Below are positions 37,633 through 50,300 of a stretch of DNA of 60,000 bases, one piece after another. The notes under the pieces are model-generated. The model was given only the letters and a program-made list of their open reading frames with translations. It had not been told where the DNA came from and ran no database searches. This DNA is from Apostichopus japonicus (Eukaryota > Echinodermata > Holothuroidea > Aspidochirotida > Stichopodidae), in assembly GCF_037975245.1 (NCBI RefSeq), contig NC_092567.1, positions 18,298,876 through 18,358,875 on the forward strand. The letters run 5' to 3'. Both the position numbers and the translations under genes were made by a program. Each line of letters opens with the position of its first letter. Position 1 is the stretch's first letter.

Positions 37633-40600
37633 GTAAGCTTTTTTCAGGCTAGGACGAGAATTTACGAAATATGTTCCCTGTGCCCTTCAAGTTTACCACG
37701 GTCGTTACATATCCTCCAAAATATCTACATCTAGGCCAAGCGACAAAAAATGCCGACCAAGAGACAGATGTGACAGACGTAGAACAGAGTTAAATTTTTA
37801 AGGACGAAAATCTAAAGTTGCTGCGGCGAGTGCTCTCTTCAAATTTGTTGACGAATGTACCTCAAATAATTCCGAGAACTTTACGGAACAAAACTGACAT
37901 CAAGGAGCTGCTACGAGTGTCTACAGTGCTGTAATGTTCCAGGCAAATACCACTATAAAAAGACGCTCTAGTTTACATTAAAAAAAAACGGTTGTTTCTA
38001 GGGTGTCCTTGTAATATCCTTTGTAGCTGCTTATCTGTACATGAAATGTGCAAATCATCCCTCTTGAGTAGCCAGAAATAATAGGTCCGGCATCGCATCT
38101 CGCACAAAATGAGCCAATTGCTACACCAAGGTTTAAAGATGGATAGCAGATTCTGCAAGTCTAATGCTTTTTTTTTTAACCTTGAAATATTTTTGGTGAT
38201 ATCAAACAAAGTTTGTCACAAACTTACTATGTAACAACATGCAAACGTGGCACTCCTAAAAACCTGATGATGTTAGTTTTGAAACTTTGGAGATTTTAGC
38301 ATACCTTTTTTTGGGTCACTTTGTAGTCCACTCAAAAAGCCTACCGCACATGTGCGTGAGTTGTTCCAAATATCAGGGTTGGCATTTTCCTGGGAAAAAC
38401 CTGATCAAGTATGTTATACACCCTAACTGTACATTACGTCAGATTCATGAAGATAACTGCTCATGTTACATCATTGAAACCACCAATGCATTTTTTGGCA
38501 TTCTTGTTCGTCTCAGGATTATCTGCAAGAGAAGGGTGAGGGTCCAGCTCTCATCGGGAGAAAGCAGAAAAGGCGGTGGCTCGCGCAGCAGAGGTCAACT
38601 GTGCTACGAGTGTGGACGTCCTGGTCACCTCGCTAGGGAGTGCAAAGGGAGACGTGGTAGAGGCCGCTATCCGGGCAAGAGATATTCTAGGTTAGTGAAA
38701 GCCAGCGTACAACTCTCTGGTATTTTAACCTGATATGTATATCCTCTTCTCGTGTCAATCTTTCCTTCTTCATCCCTCCGTGGATCGGTCTTTATAAACT
38801 TCAAAGCTCCCGAAAGGACACGTCCATTGGATGGTAAATTTTCATGAGGTTAATAGCATGCAGCAGTATTGTTTTAAATGTAAACCCAAAAATTGATACA
38901 TTTTTCCCTACAAATTCATGCAGAGATGTGTATTCAACCACCAAGCCTTTTTTCATCGTCCATATTATACGATCAATTAATTCCTAGACCTCCAAATGTT
39001 CTGTGGAAAAATTAACATAAAAAAATCATAAAACATGACAGTGTCACCTCAGGACTTAAAAGGTTAGTTTTATAATTCAGTTCTTAGTTTATTCATGGAA
39101 ATTATATTCAATGACTTCACCGGAAGAATTCTCGATTTGTAACCCTCTTGGGCCCCCCCCCCATCCCCCTTTTACCTACACCTACCTATCTTCAGTGTGA
39201 AATCCAGGAGTAGGAAATTCTTCCCCAGTACAGGTAACTGGAAATTCTTGGTCAATTTTGATGGCATTTTTGATCTCTCCATATCAGATGAGTTATCCTC
39301 AAATGACACTCTTTTACTTACTCAATTTTCAGATGTATTAATCAACTAGTCACCTAGATCAGCTCGTTTTTGCACACATGTTTTTGGCAGAGTATGACAC
39401 CAACATGTTTCTAATCAAGGGCCTGGTTATGTGAACATCACAGCCCCCGTCATGTGAACATCATGAGCCCCATCATGTGATCATCTCCTCGAAAATGCGA
39501 TCAGCTTTTGACCGCCCCTTGTCGTAACGGCCAGGCCGGGTGTGCAAGTCTGCCGCTCGTGTCAACTACCAACTGCTGGTGTTGTCTGCAAATGTTGTCA
39601 ACCAGAAATTGCAATATGCGTTGGCAAAAGTCCAGTATTCTGATTGGCTGTTTTAAATTGTTTGCACCAATAAAAGCATCATCCGATCGGGAGTGCATCT
39701 ATCGTTGCTTGTCACGCTTAGATCATCTCCCAGCATCTCGACCTTCCACAAACCTTGAAAGCATCATCGTCAAGGTACCAGTATTCGAAATCAAATGTAC
39801 TGCTAGATTTTAGAATCCAGTCGTTTTCTTATGCTAGATTTTAGCTGTGATCCTCAAATTTCAGTTTGACAGGGTATATAGCAATATGAAATGAGAGTTG
39901 GTTGGTTGCCTTGTAGTTGCTTTTTCTTTAAGGACAAAAGCAGTTCACAATTTAAGGCTCAAAGTCCTCTGGACTTGTATTCCCATATCCTTGTTAGATA
40001 TCCTCTTATTTAACATGGCAAAATCTACTGCTTAATATTAGCATTCAAATTTGTTTTGACCCAGCTGGTCTTACTAGTGCAAAGAAGCACCTAAACCATC
40101 ACAGATAATTGGAGTGTACAATATTCTACATGAAAGCTTGAAGTCTTTTTTTATTCATTGTTCTTATATACAGACTCATGAATATGCATGAATCATAAGT
40201 TTGATATGCCTGTGATTTTAGGTCAATACATAATAAGCTAAAGAAAGAAAAGTCTTTTAATGTGTCATCTGTTGATAGATAGATGTCATTGTGCAATAGC
40301 CCCACCCAAGTATATAACATGGTTATCAATCTCATATACATGGATAGTTCAGTGACTGAATGTTAACCAGTTGTCAAAATTCGACATGAGTATATCTTAG
40401 GCTAAAAAGGTAGATCTTTGAAAGCATTTGTTTATGGCAAAGCTTATCAGCAATACATTTTTTCTTCCTTTTTAAAATGTTAGTAATTTTATAAGGCAAT
40501 TTGAGCATATATCTCATCACCATGGTATCAGCCCAAAGATGTCTCTATTCCTCATTCTCATCTAAAAGAATTTTTTTTTTTGATCTCTTTCTGATAAAGG

Positions 40601-40887
40601 TCTCGTTCACGGTCACGGTCGTATGAGCGCAAGAGGTCACCATCTCGTTCCCGGTCCCGGTCTCCTGCTGCACGTCGTAGCCGCAGGTATTTCATTTATA
40701 TTTATCAGCTTCTAGAGCTGTTGTTTTCTTTTCTCATTTTGCTAGTGGTAATTCAAACGTTTTTATAGTTTTTGTCAGCATAAAATTGTGACCTTCCCTC
40801 AAAATTTGTCTCTACGTGTTTTCTTTCAGTCGATCCCGATCCCGTTCGCCCTACAAAGGTGCCGGCAGAAGTTACGACCAGGACTAG
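37409..40887 (+). CDS. SRSF7: SRSF7-like SR splicing factor, 4 coding exons, 180 aa
   Basis: Coding exons: 37409-37632, 38517-38690, 40600-40686, 40830-40887, all joined in phase 2. Residues 17-85 form an RRM with RNP2 KVYIGGLG (17-24) and RNP1 GFAFVEF (53-59), preceded by the SRSF3/7 hallmark WVARNPP. Residues 104-117 are a CCHC zinc knuckle (Cys104, Cys107, His112, Cys117). Residues about 130-180 are a short RS domain with SRSRSRS tracts, ending [12 protein letters not shown]-knuckle-RS is the known layout of SRSF7 (9G8), a nuclear factor for splicing and mRNA export. It is shorter than human SRSF7 because of the short RS tail. It lies in tandem with a knuckle-less paralogue at 47091-53753. 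Its second intron boundary carries an element shared with that gene. Confidence 0.92.
38406..38496 (+). promoter_or_regulatory. Intronic element conserved with the SR paralogue, copy 1
   Basis: It begins CAAGTATGTTATACACCCT and contains ATTCATGAAGATAACTGCTC and AATGCATTTTT. About 85-90% of bases match 53389-53481. It ends 20 nt before the acceptor of the zinc-knuckle exon. It contains a branch-site-like CCCTAAC and an alternative AG at 38441-38442. Confidence 0.7.
38517..38690 (+). CDS. SRSF7: SRSF7-like exon with end of RRM and zinc knuckle
   Basis: From TTCGTCTCAG to CTAG|GTTAGT. It encodes [15 protein letters not shown], then [14 protein letters not shown] and [11 protein letters not shown]. 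Confidence 0.93.
40600..40686 (+). CDS. SRSF7: SRSF7-like RS exon
   Basis: From TCTGATAAAG to CGCAG|GTATTT. It encodes [20 protein letters not shown] followed by SPAARRSR. Confidence 0.9.
40830..40887 (+). CDS. SRSF7: SRSF7-like terminal coding exon
   Basis: From TTTCTTTCAG to TAG at 40885-40887. It encodes [18 protein letters not shown]. Confidence 0.9.
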
Positions 40888-42471
40888 TTCAATCGTTGTT
40901 GGTTTTTTTTTTACTAATTTCTTGTCTGGGGAAAACATCACAGAGTGGTTGCTATGGACATTCAGCTGAACACAGAACTACCGTACTTTAATTTGTCATG
41001 TCTCAATTGACTTCGAAAGGATGTTCGCAGACTTGTCTCCGAGTGCGGCTACTTGAAAATGTTTTCCCGACAGAAGTGGTAGGACCCTAATATTGAGAAG
41101 TAGGAATCGGTTAGGGGTTTGGATCAACGTCTAGACTATGATAGTGATATAAGGCATAAACGACAAAGACATGTTACATTACCAAATGAGGTCTTCTTCT
41201 ATGACATTTGTTGCCAAAGAAATGGAAAAGTAAACTTCTAGGAAGACATAATTAGTCATTACAGGTTTTACCGTACTGTTTGAGAACTGTCGTAGGGTCG
41301 CCAAAAAGCTGCATAGGTGAAATTACGGCCTGTTTTTCATACTAATGCCGTAATGCAGAAAAAGAGCCCAAAAGAACGAAAATGCCTGTTGTGTCATTGA
41401 AAACGTCTAATCCAGCCCAGAAATCCTGCTTGGAAGTTTGTCACTATTTTTTTTTTTTTTTTGTGGTAAAGGAAATATAACAAAAGAGTAGGTTTCACTT
41501 TATTCTTGGTGTAAGGGCTTCTCTCATTATGAGAGGCTTCTTTATTTTCCTTTATTGTAATTTCTATTCTTGTTTTTGTTTCATGATTTTGAAGATATAG
41601 CAATTTCTTTTTCTTTTCTTTTTTCCACCAATTTAGTTTAAGGACTTCCTGTCATATTTGATCTCCATTTAATTATCTTTACATTTCTAGCTTTATAGTT
41701 GTGGCAGTGTTAATCTTTCATGGAAATTTTGCCACTTACTTTTTGTAAAGTATAACGAGAGAGTAGGTTGCCCGTTATTCTCGGTAATAGGCTTCTCTCA
41801 TCACGAGAGAGTTTGTGTTTGCTTCTCTGATGGTGATTGGTGTATATGTCGTTTATATTGCTTAAACGTTATGTAGAAATTGCCCCTACTATCTCCTGGG
41901 CCTCTCCCTACCCGAGGTAATTCTGTCCAAGGGGTGTTCGAGTGCTTGTTAAAAGTTTTGAAGCGAGTAACCAGTTTCTGACTTTTTTCTTAGCAGTTTT
42001 AGCACACCGATGACCTATAAGCACCACCAATGGAATCCTATAGGCTTGGGTATTGTGAAAAGAAAAGTAAAGTAGTTAGTAAGTACCTGCGTGATTTGGA
42101 CGTCAAATATCTTTGTTGGGTAGCCTCAGATCGACTCGATTTCTAGCCTATTTAGTGCACCCTTGTCGGGGAAACATAAGACTACAGTGATTAATACGGA
42201 AGTGACCAATCCAATTTCCATTCTGTTACCAACGGTGCTCAGTTGGCCAAGAAATCCTGTTTGGCAGGCATAGTTTTCTTTTATTTCTTTGAGGGTTGCA
42301 GAAGCAAGATAATGTCTGCAATTGTGAGGCAAGTTACCAAAATACATCAATTTATGTATGGGGGGAGCAGCAATGAATGTGTGGAGGGGAACAGCCAGTT
42401 ATATATGAAGGGGAGCAGACATTACCTTTGTAAAAGCTGGTAGCTCTGATCCGCCGTTTAGAAAACTTGTT

Positions 42472-42930
42472 AATGCTAGTACCGCTCTACACTGTCCTCC
42501 CATATCATGCTTCAAAGCACTCGTACTGACAGTATGAACAGGTCCTAAGCTTTTGTCGGATTCTAATGCTAAAACCACTCTACACTGTTAATGCTAGTAC
42601 CGCTCTACACTGTCCTCCCATATCATGCTTCAAAGCACTCGTACTGACAGTATGGACAGTTTCTAAGCTTTTGTCCGATTCTAATGCTAAAACCACTCTA
42701 CACTGTCCTCCCATATCATGCTTCAAAGCACTCGTACTGACAGTATGAACAGTTCCTAAGCTTTTGTCCTATTCTAATGCTAAAACCACTCTACACTGTC
42801 CTCCCATATCATGCTTCAAAGCACTCGTACTGACAGTATGAACAGTTCCTAAGCTTTTGTCCTATTCTAATGCTAAAACCACTCTACACTGTCCTCCCAT
42901 ATCATGCTTCAAAGCACTCGTACTGACAGT
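42472..42930 (+). repeat. 93-bp tandem repeat, about 4.5 copies
   Basis: Units start AATGCTA at 42472, 42590, 42683, 42776 and 42869, with a 25-bp partial unit at 42565. Each contains TCCCATATCATGCTTCAAAG and CACTCGTACTGACAGTATG. As 93 is a multiple of three, a frame stays open through the units. An inverted partial unit follows at about 42958-43000. Confidence 0.92.
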
Positions 42931-43435
42931 AGGATGGATTCCTACCATTATCTTACTTGAAACTGTCAGTACGAAATGCTTTCAAGTGGGATATGAAAAT
43001 GCAGTACAAAAAACTTTGTCCCAACCCGGTGCTAGTATTTCTTTTCCTTGTTATTACTAATTACCATATCAGTTTCATGAATATGTATAATGTTTCTTGT
43101 GATGCAGTGTTACATGAATAATCTAATGGATGTGCATACTCAGAAGAATATGATTTCTTACATGCTCTAGGCTCATTTTTTTTTCGGGGGGGGGTGGGGA
43201 GTTTGGCAGATTCCTTTCAAGTTTCCGGTTTTAATAAATGTGGTCTTTATCTCGTTTGTAAATACATTGAGTCTACATTGTTATTATTAGTGTATTTTCT
43301 TTGGTCTTAAAGAATGGTTGGCTTCTTCTTACTTGAAGTCAGGAGGCCAAAAGTTATCACTCACTGGTGAAGAAGTCTAAAGTCTTTTGTGGTGAGAGGA
43401 AGTGCTTTTGAAGGGTAACTTAGTTGATGTTAATG

Positions 43436-43728
43436 CAGGCACGTAGCCAGGAATTTGCCAAGGGAGAGGCGAAAATGTAGACAAACTATCAGAGCCGTAG
43501 ATACGGCATTGCAAACTATCTAAGCTAGCGCCACCACGGTTGGCGCGAAGCGTACAAGAAAATTTTGGCTAAAAATACCTCCCAGATCGCTGGAAATGGC
43601 ACATTCCAGGCCTTTAAAGTTGCATCTTAGCATTTTCTCTTTTGAAATTACTAGCGATATCATAAAAACATTTAAAAAAATATTTATATGCTCAAGGAGG
43701 GGCTTTGCCCCCCTTGGCTATGCGCCTG
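43436..43728 (+). mobile_element. hAT-like MITE, family F
   Basis: The termini CAGGCACGTAGCCAGG and CCTTGGCTATGCGCCTG are imperfect inverted repeats. The flanks TGTTAATG and TGGTAATT agree at 6 of 8 positions. The interior (GGCGCGAAGCGTACAAGAAA, CCCAGATCGCTGGAAATGGC) is shared with elements B and H. Confidence 0.75.
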
Positions 43729-44142
43729 TGGTAATTGGGGGGGGGATCTAAATTGAACTTGGCAAAATTCCTAGGAAGATCAGGACAGTTGAAGCACTGC
43801 GACAATAATTTGCCTTTTGGAACTCAAATTGGAGAGAACAGTTTGTTATTATTCCTGTCATTTTATCTACATTTGTCTATTGCAAGTTTTAAATGTTGCA
43901 CATTGCCCTGAGGGTGTGACAGTGGGTTGGTTGAAGTGAATTCCCATATAGGGGTTGGGAGCACGCCAGTTTTTATAACAACCTTCGAGGAAACTTCCTA
44001 ACTTTGAGATTAAGTCATCTTGTCTGTTACTTAAAATGTCTGAGAACAAGTTGGAGAGTAAAGACCTCCAGGAACGTCCTTTTTTAAAACTTCGAGCAAT
44101 TATTACGTGCTATAATTGGGGGCCAATACTGACTATACCTTA

Positions 44143-44575
44143 AAATGTCAAATTTTTCGTTTATGAGGAATATTTAAATTCTCAATGAGTTATATTCTTG
44201 CAGTAATTTCTGTAGCTGTTCCGGTTTTAAGCTTTAGAATGCCTCTGGAAAGCTCCTTTAAGGTTAAATTGATCATGACGCCAGGTCCCCAGTACAGACC
44301 TAAATGTTAATGTTACTCATCGTTTCATACACTATAAAAACTCAACCAGAAATAAATAATGAAATGTCAAATTTTTCGTATATTGGGAATATTTAAATTC
44401 TCAATGAGTTATATCCATGCAGTTATTTATATAGCTGTTCCGGTGTTTAAGCTTTAGAATGCCTCTGGAAAGCTCCTTTAAGGTTAAATTGATCATGACG
44501 TCAGCTCCCCAGTGCAGGCCTAAATGTTGATGTTAACTCATTGCTTCATAAATTATAATAACTCAACCAAAACAT
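44143..44575 (+). repeat. 219-bp tandem duplication
   Basis: Two direct copies start AAATGTCAAATTTTTCG at 44143 and 44362. Both carry TTTAGAATGCCTCTGGAAAG and TTGATCATGACG. By eye they are about 88% identical. Confidence 0.9.
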
Positions 44576-44710
44576 GTTCCTTTATATGCTCATATGAACA
44601 ACATAGTCTGTAAGATCAACCCGAACATTCCAAACCGATTTTGAGTGGTACCTTGCATATTTAATCTGGGTCAATGCTACGCTAACGGGCATTTGGGCCA
44701 TATTTGGGGG

Positions 44711-45115
44711 CGTCTAGCGGGCCCTTAGCAGCAGAAAATTTGTCTGGCATGGGCCATTCAGTACTTTGTGGCATTCATGCATTAAGTTGACATTGGTTTC
44801 AAGTGGTACCTCGTTCGTTTGAACAAATGCATTTTTAGGGGCCCTTCTTGGGCGTCTGGCGGGCACTTTGCAGCAGAAAACTTGTCTGGCATGGGCCATT
44901 CAGTACTATGTGGCATTCATACATTAAGTTGACATTGGTTTCAAGTGGTACCTCGTTCGTTTGATCAGATGCATTTTTGGGCCCCCTTTAACCGGCCCCA
45001 GGGGGCCACATGCAGCAGAGCGACCACGGCAGACATCCACTTTTGGATATACTGGGTTTTCCCACAAATGTTCCAATACTCAGATATTGGTACCTCGTTC
45101 GTTTGATCAAAGTGC
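44711..45115 (+). repeat. 142-bp tandem repeat, two clear copies and a diverged third
   Basis: The marker GGTACCTCGTTCGTTTGA occurs at 44805, 44947 and 45089, exactly 142 bp apart. The first two units are closely similar; the third is diverged upstream of the marker. Confidence 0.88.
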
Positions 45116-45130
45116 ACTGGGCTGCCGGTC

Positions 45131-45242
45131 TATTACTGTCTGCATTTTGTAGCGACAAGCCCAAAACGTCACTTCCAAGCAATGGAAAGTTAACTTTCTC
45201 AGAGCGTGGCACGCGGTTTGGGGCGAGTTTTCAATGCCTTTA
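45131..45242 (+). mobile_element. Truncated TTAA-flanked MITE, copy 4
   Basis: Only the right third of the family is present, from ACTGTCTGCATTTTGTAGCG to GCGAGTTTTCAATGCC and TTAA at 45239-45242. Its left edge joins the 142-bp tandem array. Confidence 0.78.
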
Positions 45243-47055
45243 ATGCATTATGAACGTGCTATTTGAAGGCCATAAAAGTACCCTGCTTTCCTACTGAATT
45301 TTGTGTTTCACCTGAGGAACTGAACTTATGGTCTTTGTATTGCACAATGGAAGTATAAACATGAGAGTAGACCAGCCTCTTAAATCGATGAGCCTCATTT
45401 ATTTTTAGGGAGGCATTTCTGTAAACTTTGAAGTTGCAAGGAAATGCAGCCTGCACAAATAACGTTGTTTTTTTTTCAACGGTCTTCAACATTCCAAAAT
45501 TACTTAAGTACCTTCAGTTATTGTCCCCTCACCCCTGGAATTTGAGCACAATCAAATATGAAATAGTGTTAATTAAATCCAGAGATCTAATAAGAGACGC
45601 GGTACAAATTTTTACGGATATAAATGGAAAGTTTCATGATATTTTACCGTACGCGTACATATTAACAGATGTAGGTGTGTTGGTAGGGCTCTATTTTTTC
45701 TCCTTTTGTTCAGTTTGTAACAGTATTAAAATTCCATTGAGTTTTTTTTTTGGAAATATTTGTAGGAACGGTTGTATATTCGGTGATAGTATACAACATG
45801 AAATTAAAATATTGTTCTTCAGTATACTTCGACCAGCGAGTTTCTAACTATATAAGCGATTGAAAGAATTGTCGACCAAATCATTTTCATGATTTATATC
45901 TTTTACATATAAAAAAAAGCATGTCGGAATTGTGGCAAACGTTTGCTCCATTGTCTTAGTTTAGTGCGAACATTTCAGCGGAAAGAACGAAATCATATAA
46001 TTTCCCTGATATCCAAAAACTAGTGGATTGAGGCTCTCTTTTTGCTAGTCTTATCATGAAAATTGGTGGCGCTAAAAACTCTGTCAAGTGAGGGAATATT
46101 ACGTCATGTAACGCTGATGAATATGTATAACACTTTGTTTCGCTAGCTAGATAAGCGCAAATCACCAAAGCACGCTGATACAGACACTGCGTAAGGGAGG
46201 AGAAGAACCAGAAAAACCGATTTCTCAACTCATGACGGTAAATTAACCGCAAAAAGTGGTATTAGTATATCAAAGTATTTATGTGGAACAATTTATTAAA
46301 TGCGACCCTTACATGTCCCAGCAAACTAGCATGTTTGTAGAACTAATACGGAAATAGACCGTGAATAATGGCGTTTGCTGCAACGCAGTCAGTATATGTG
46401 GCTAGGCTAGAGTGGCACTTGATGGAAAGGTGTGGTAGGCTCGGCCGCACTTAAATAGCCAAAGGTTGCATAAGTCAAGGCAACTAGGCCATATATTTCT
46501 GACTCTCATATGTGCTACAATTTCAGAGCACTTTTTTTAGGTAACTGTCGGCAAATCTTGAATAGAAGCTGTACAATTTATCATCTTGGGCCTAGCCATG
46601 ACATAACCAGTTTTTCGTGTTGACCTAAAGAATACATTTAATACTAATAATCAGCTTTGCTGAATCATTAAGCCAAAATGAGAGATCATAGGTACCTCTA
46701 ACATTTAAAACAATATTGTGCTGTATTGTAAGCTTTGCAACTTTCCTATGTAGCCTACCAAGGCTAAGTAGTAGTAGTACAATACCAAAGCAGAAACATC
46801 ATTGGTACATATGTTATATGTTAATCCAATGACAGCCTAGGCTACCAACAAAGTGTAAAACATAAAGAACAAGGGATTCATCAAAGCGTTTGTTACGTAA
46901 ATACTAGGCCAAGTTTAGGTGTGTACACCTCTCAAATCTTTCTATTTCGGTCAATTTGTTTAGTTAAGCTAATATACAACTTGACAAAAGCTGTAATTTC
47001 TCTCAAGTAACTTCTCGAACATTCTCATATATTCTTTCTAATCCTTCATCTGCAG

Positions 47056-47090
47056 ATAAACTTAGTGAGTTCAATTACAAAGAAATTGCG
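47056..47090 (+). other. 5' UTR part of the second SR gene start exon
   Basis: The acceptor CCTTCATCTGCAG (ending 47055) precedes 35 nt of leader and two adjacent ATGs at 47091. This implies an upstream non-coding exon, as in the neighbouring paralogue. Confidence 0.65.
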
Positions 47091-47308
47091 ATGATGGCAG
47101 CACATTACCGAGACAAAGGTCCCCTTGACTGCAAAATTTACGTCGGTAATCTGGGGCCCAGATGTCCCAAGCAAGAATTGGAAACTGAATTTGGTCGTTA
47201 CGGTAGACTACGAAACGTCTGGGTTGCAAGAAACCCCCCGGGGTTTGCATTTGTTGAATATGAAAACGGCCACGATGCAGACTGTGCAGTCAAATACATT
47301 AACAACAG
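47091..47308 (+). CDS. SRSF3: Second SR gene, RRM exon
   Basis: Starts [15 protein letters not shown] and ends at CAACAG|GTACAG, phase 2. Confidence 0.92.
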
Positions 47309-50300
47309 GTACAGTATCTCTCTGGAGCAGGCTGTTGATTCAAGAAAATATTAGATGCAGAAATATGTAACGTGGATGAAAGTCATTGACCTGAAGTATG
47401 GTAATAGTTTTGCTCACTAGTTGATTGTAGGTCGTTTGGAGTCCACCTTTAGAGAGGGTTAATTAGTGTCTGTGTTTCAGTACATGAATCACTGTGGTAT
47501 TTCTACTCAACAGTATGATGTACAGACCTTTCACTCATAAACTTAGTAAGGCAAAGGGTACACATTTTTGAGCAAAACTGATGTTGCATTAGAAATAAGC
47601 AAATTGAAATCAACACTGATAAATTCCAGTAATCTACATAGATCTCAAGAGCACATAATGCTGTGTAATTATAATAATAAGAATCAAATTAATAATGATG
47701 ACATTTATATTGTGCCATTATCCAGAAACAGTTACCAGCTCAAAGCAATATATGCAGACTAACTACAAAGCTAGTAACATGGAATTCTGAAATCAAAACA
47801 AAAGTTGCTTAATTAAAAATGTATGTTAACAGAGCTTGCAAATTTGATATGGTTAGGCAGATTATTTCCAAGGCATAGGAGCTACTTTATTACGTCTCTT
47901 TTCTCTCCATCACAGCATGATCTGTGGGAGACGTGTTTTGGTGGAAAAATCGTCGGGTGAATCCCGCCACGGCCGTTTCGGAGGCCCGAGCAGGTCCCGC
48001 TCTGGGGGTGGAGGAGGGGGCAGCAGTAGAGATGGAGGTAGTTACGGAAGATACGGAGGAAGATACAGAGACAGGTAAGCTACTTTTAGCTTGAGTTTAT
48101 ATGTTGTCATGGCAATGTGGTTTGTCATGAATATTCATGTACCTGCAAATGAAATGTATTTATATATATAAATATATATATATATATATGTATAAAATTT
48201 GATTACTCCAAGGCAAGTCATACCGTAGGTTTTGTCAGGATAAAGAAAATAATGGTATCGACTCACAATGTGTCGGTTGATCAGTACTTCCAAAACTCGA
48301 CGTAAAATTGTTTGGATACTTTTGCAAACACTGTGGCCGCTAAAATATGTGTAGAATTTTGTTAAGTTTTTGCAGCTAATTTGGTGGTTGTTAATTCTCG
48401 TAGCTACCTACACAAAGACAACAGCAGTTGCTTTGAATTTTAAACGGCAACTTTGGTGTCTTTCGGTCCGCTCTTTGTCTTCCTTCGTAGAGATAATTTT
48501 GCTTCCCGTGAAGCATCTAAACATGTCAGTTTCAGATTCAACTGCATCTCAATATAATGTTGTATCCAGTGGGGACTCCCAAGTTGCTTTTTTGGCATGG
48601 CTGGGCACATGTGGCGCCACCGACAAAAGGGCAGATGACTCATCCGGCAGCTCGCAGGTGCGTGGTACCCTCTCTCCACGAGGTATCATGCTGAAGTTGA
48701 CCCAAGAGCTCCCTGTATTCCTGACTTGGACTTCATTGCCAACAGCCCATGGACTTCTACTTGTTATTTTAACCCTTTTTTGTCCCCCCCCCCTTTTTTT
48801 GGAAAGAAAAGTAGTTGTCCATTCTTCTTAGCAGTAATCCTCGAACCATCCCACTTTCCAAAGTTACCGTTTCTTTATCATTGTCTTGGGTATTTAGTAG
48901 TTATATAAAATAACCAAATTGATCTATGTCAGAATTTTTGGGAGTAGTTCTTTTTGGGAGAATTTTTGGGTGTGCAGGATTTGTGTCAAAGATTATCAAA
49001 TGTTATGAATACGTGGAAGAATTGTTCATATCTTGAACAGGACATCCCACGCCTACTGATAGAACTGCAGTACTGTGTATGTGTTGATATTAGCTTACTG
49101 GTGTACAGACTGGTACTACCGATGCATTCGTACAAACAAGAATAACATTCATTTGGGAAACCCTCGGGATACAAATTGTACTAGCCCAACCAAAAAAAAC
49201 ACTATGTGAGAATCTGTTTTGCTCTGGTTCCCAATTGAAGTGTTTGTTCTCCGTCAAAACAAACACAAAATCCGACATTTTGTTTAGTCAGCTGGCTTTC
49301 AGCATTCAGCCATGCATTAACTTACAGCTGCACTGTAAGTACAAAGGTTATTGTTAGTACTTGTTTTGTGATGATTTATGCATTGAACGTAAGTAGCAGA
49401 GAATGTATCGACTTCAACCATGAACACGCTCACCCTCAGTTCCAAATCCTCATTGTGTTAGTTATCGTCTAGTATTCTGTTGGCGTTCCTTTTTTTTAGT
49501 TTCTGCTCCAAATATTTCACAGAAGTTCAAAAAAAAAATGTTTTTTTAGTGTGGTGACTTTAAGCATAAATTTCTTCAAAAGAGGATTAAATATATGATT
49601 TATGTTTCCCAAATTAGTTGCGTACCATCTACATAGATCAGTTGAAAAAGTCACCTGTGTTTTCCCACTTTTTTTGGGGGGGGGGGTGGAGGTAGGAGTG
49701 GGGGGGGCGTTTTATTCATAAAGTGAGATTTTTTTCTTTTCTAAGTGAGATCTAATCATAAGTGAGATTGCAAGTGAAACTATTTTTTGTTTTCCGCTGC
49801 CTTCCCAGGGCACTTAGTTCTTCAATCTTCAACAACCTACACAACCGCTTCCTCAACTGCCCATCAGCAATCACATGACCACATCTCGTCCAATCAACTT
49901 TGGGCACACCACAATATCAACCTTAATCATCCAATCAACATTCCCTCATCTTTATCCAACAACCTTCAATCTGGCCGTAATTTACACGGACATCTTTCAA
50001 GCAAATGGTCCTTGGTTCGATTTTCTTCGCAATGCGGTCAACCGAAATCCCTATTTCAAATAACTCTACCCCGAAAACGTCCACCGTAAAGAGACCATCG
50101 GTCAGTGACAAAATTCGACAGCACCACATCGCCTTTGCGAAAAACCCTTCTGCAGTGTGTAAGCTTATAGGAAACATTTTCCATGTTTCCTTCTTAAAGG
50201 TTTGTTGTAGAATAATAATAATAATAATCATAGAGACTATCGTAATATTATCTATGTTACCGATACTTTCGGGAGTTGAGTCTCAAGGTAAAGTTTTTTT

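Larger units (their letters stand above)
40888..47055. other. SRSF7-like 3' region and spacer before the second SR gene
   Basis: No coding exon is supported. An AATAAA at 43233-43238 is a possible polyadenylation signal, but others exist. The region holds a duplicated ~62-nt stem-loop sequence (41474-41540 and 41751-41811), a 93-bp tandem array, a hAT-like MITE, 219-bp and 142-bp tandem repeats, and a truncated TTAA MITE. Positions 45250-47040 show nothing recognisable. The open frame at 45428-45847 lacks any known domain. Confidence 0.55.

Noticed and set aside
37633-38516. U12-type intron, suggested by CCCTAAC in the conserved element
   Set aside because: The donor is a standard GTAAGC and the motif only partly matches the U12 branch-site consensus.
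38287-38733. Coding extension upstream of the zinc-knuckle exon, readable as IHEDNCSCY, with a similar IHEENCSCY at the second SR gene
   Set aside because: The similar peptides reflect the conserved DNA element. The AG before it (38442 or 53426) puts the reading in a different frame with an early stop, so a poison or intronic element fits better than a coding exon.
45428-45847. 139-codon open frame with hydrophobic stretches
   Set aside because: No known motif, intergenic position and A/T-driven composition.
48370-48831. 153-codon open frame in the long intron of the second SR gene
   Set aside because: No domain. A poison exon is possible in this intron but nothing identifies its borders.
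49787-50231. Overlapping open frames on both strands in the same intron
   Set aside because: No recognisable domain on either strand; considered a transposon fragment but no ends or relatives were seen in the window.
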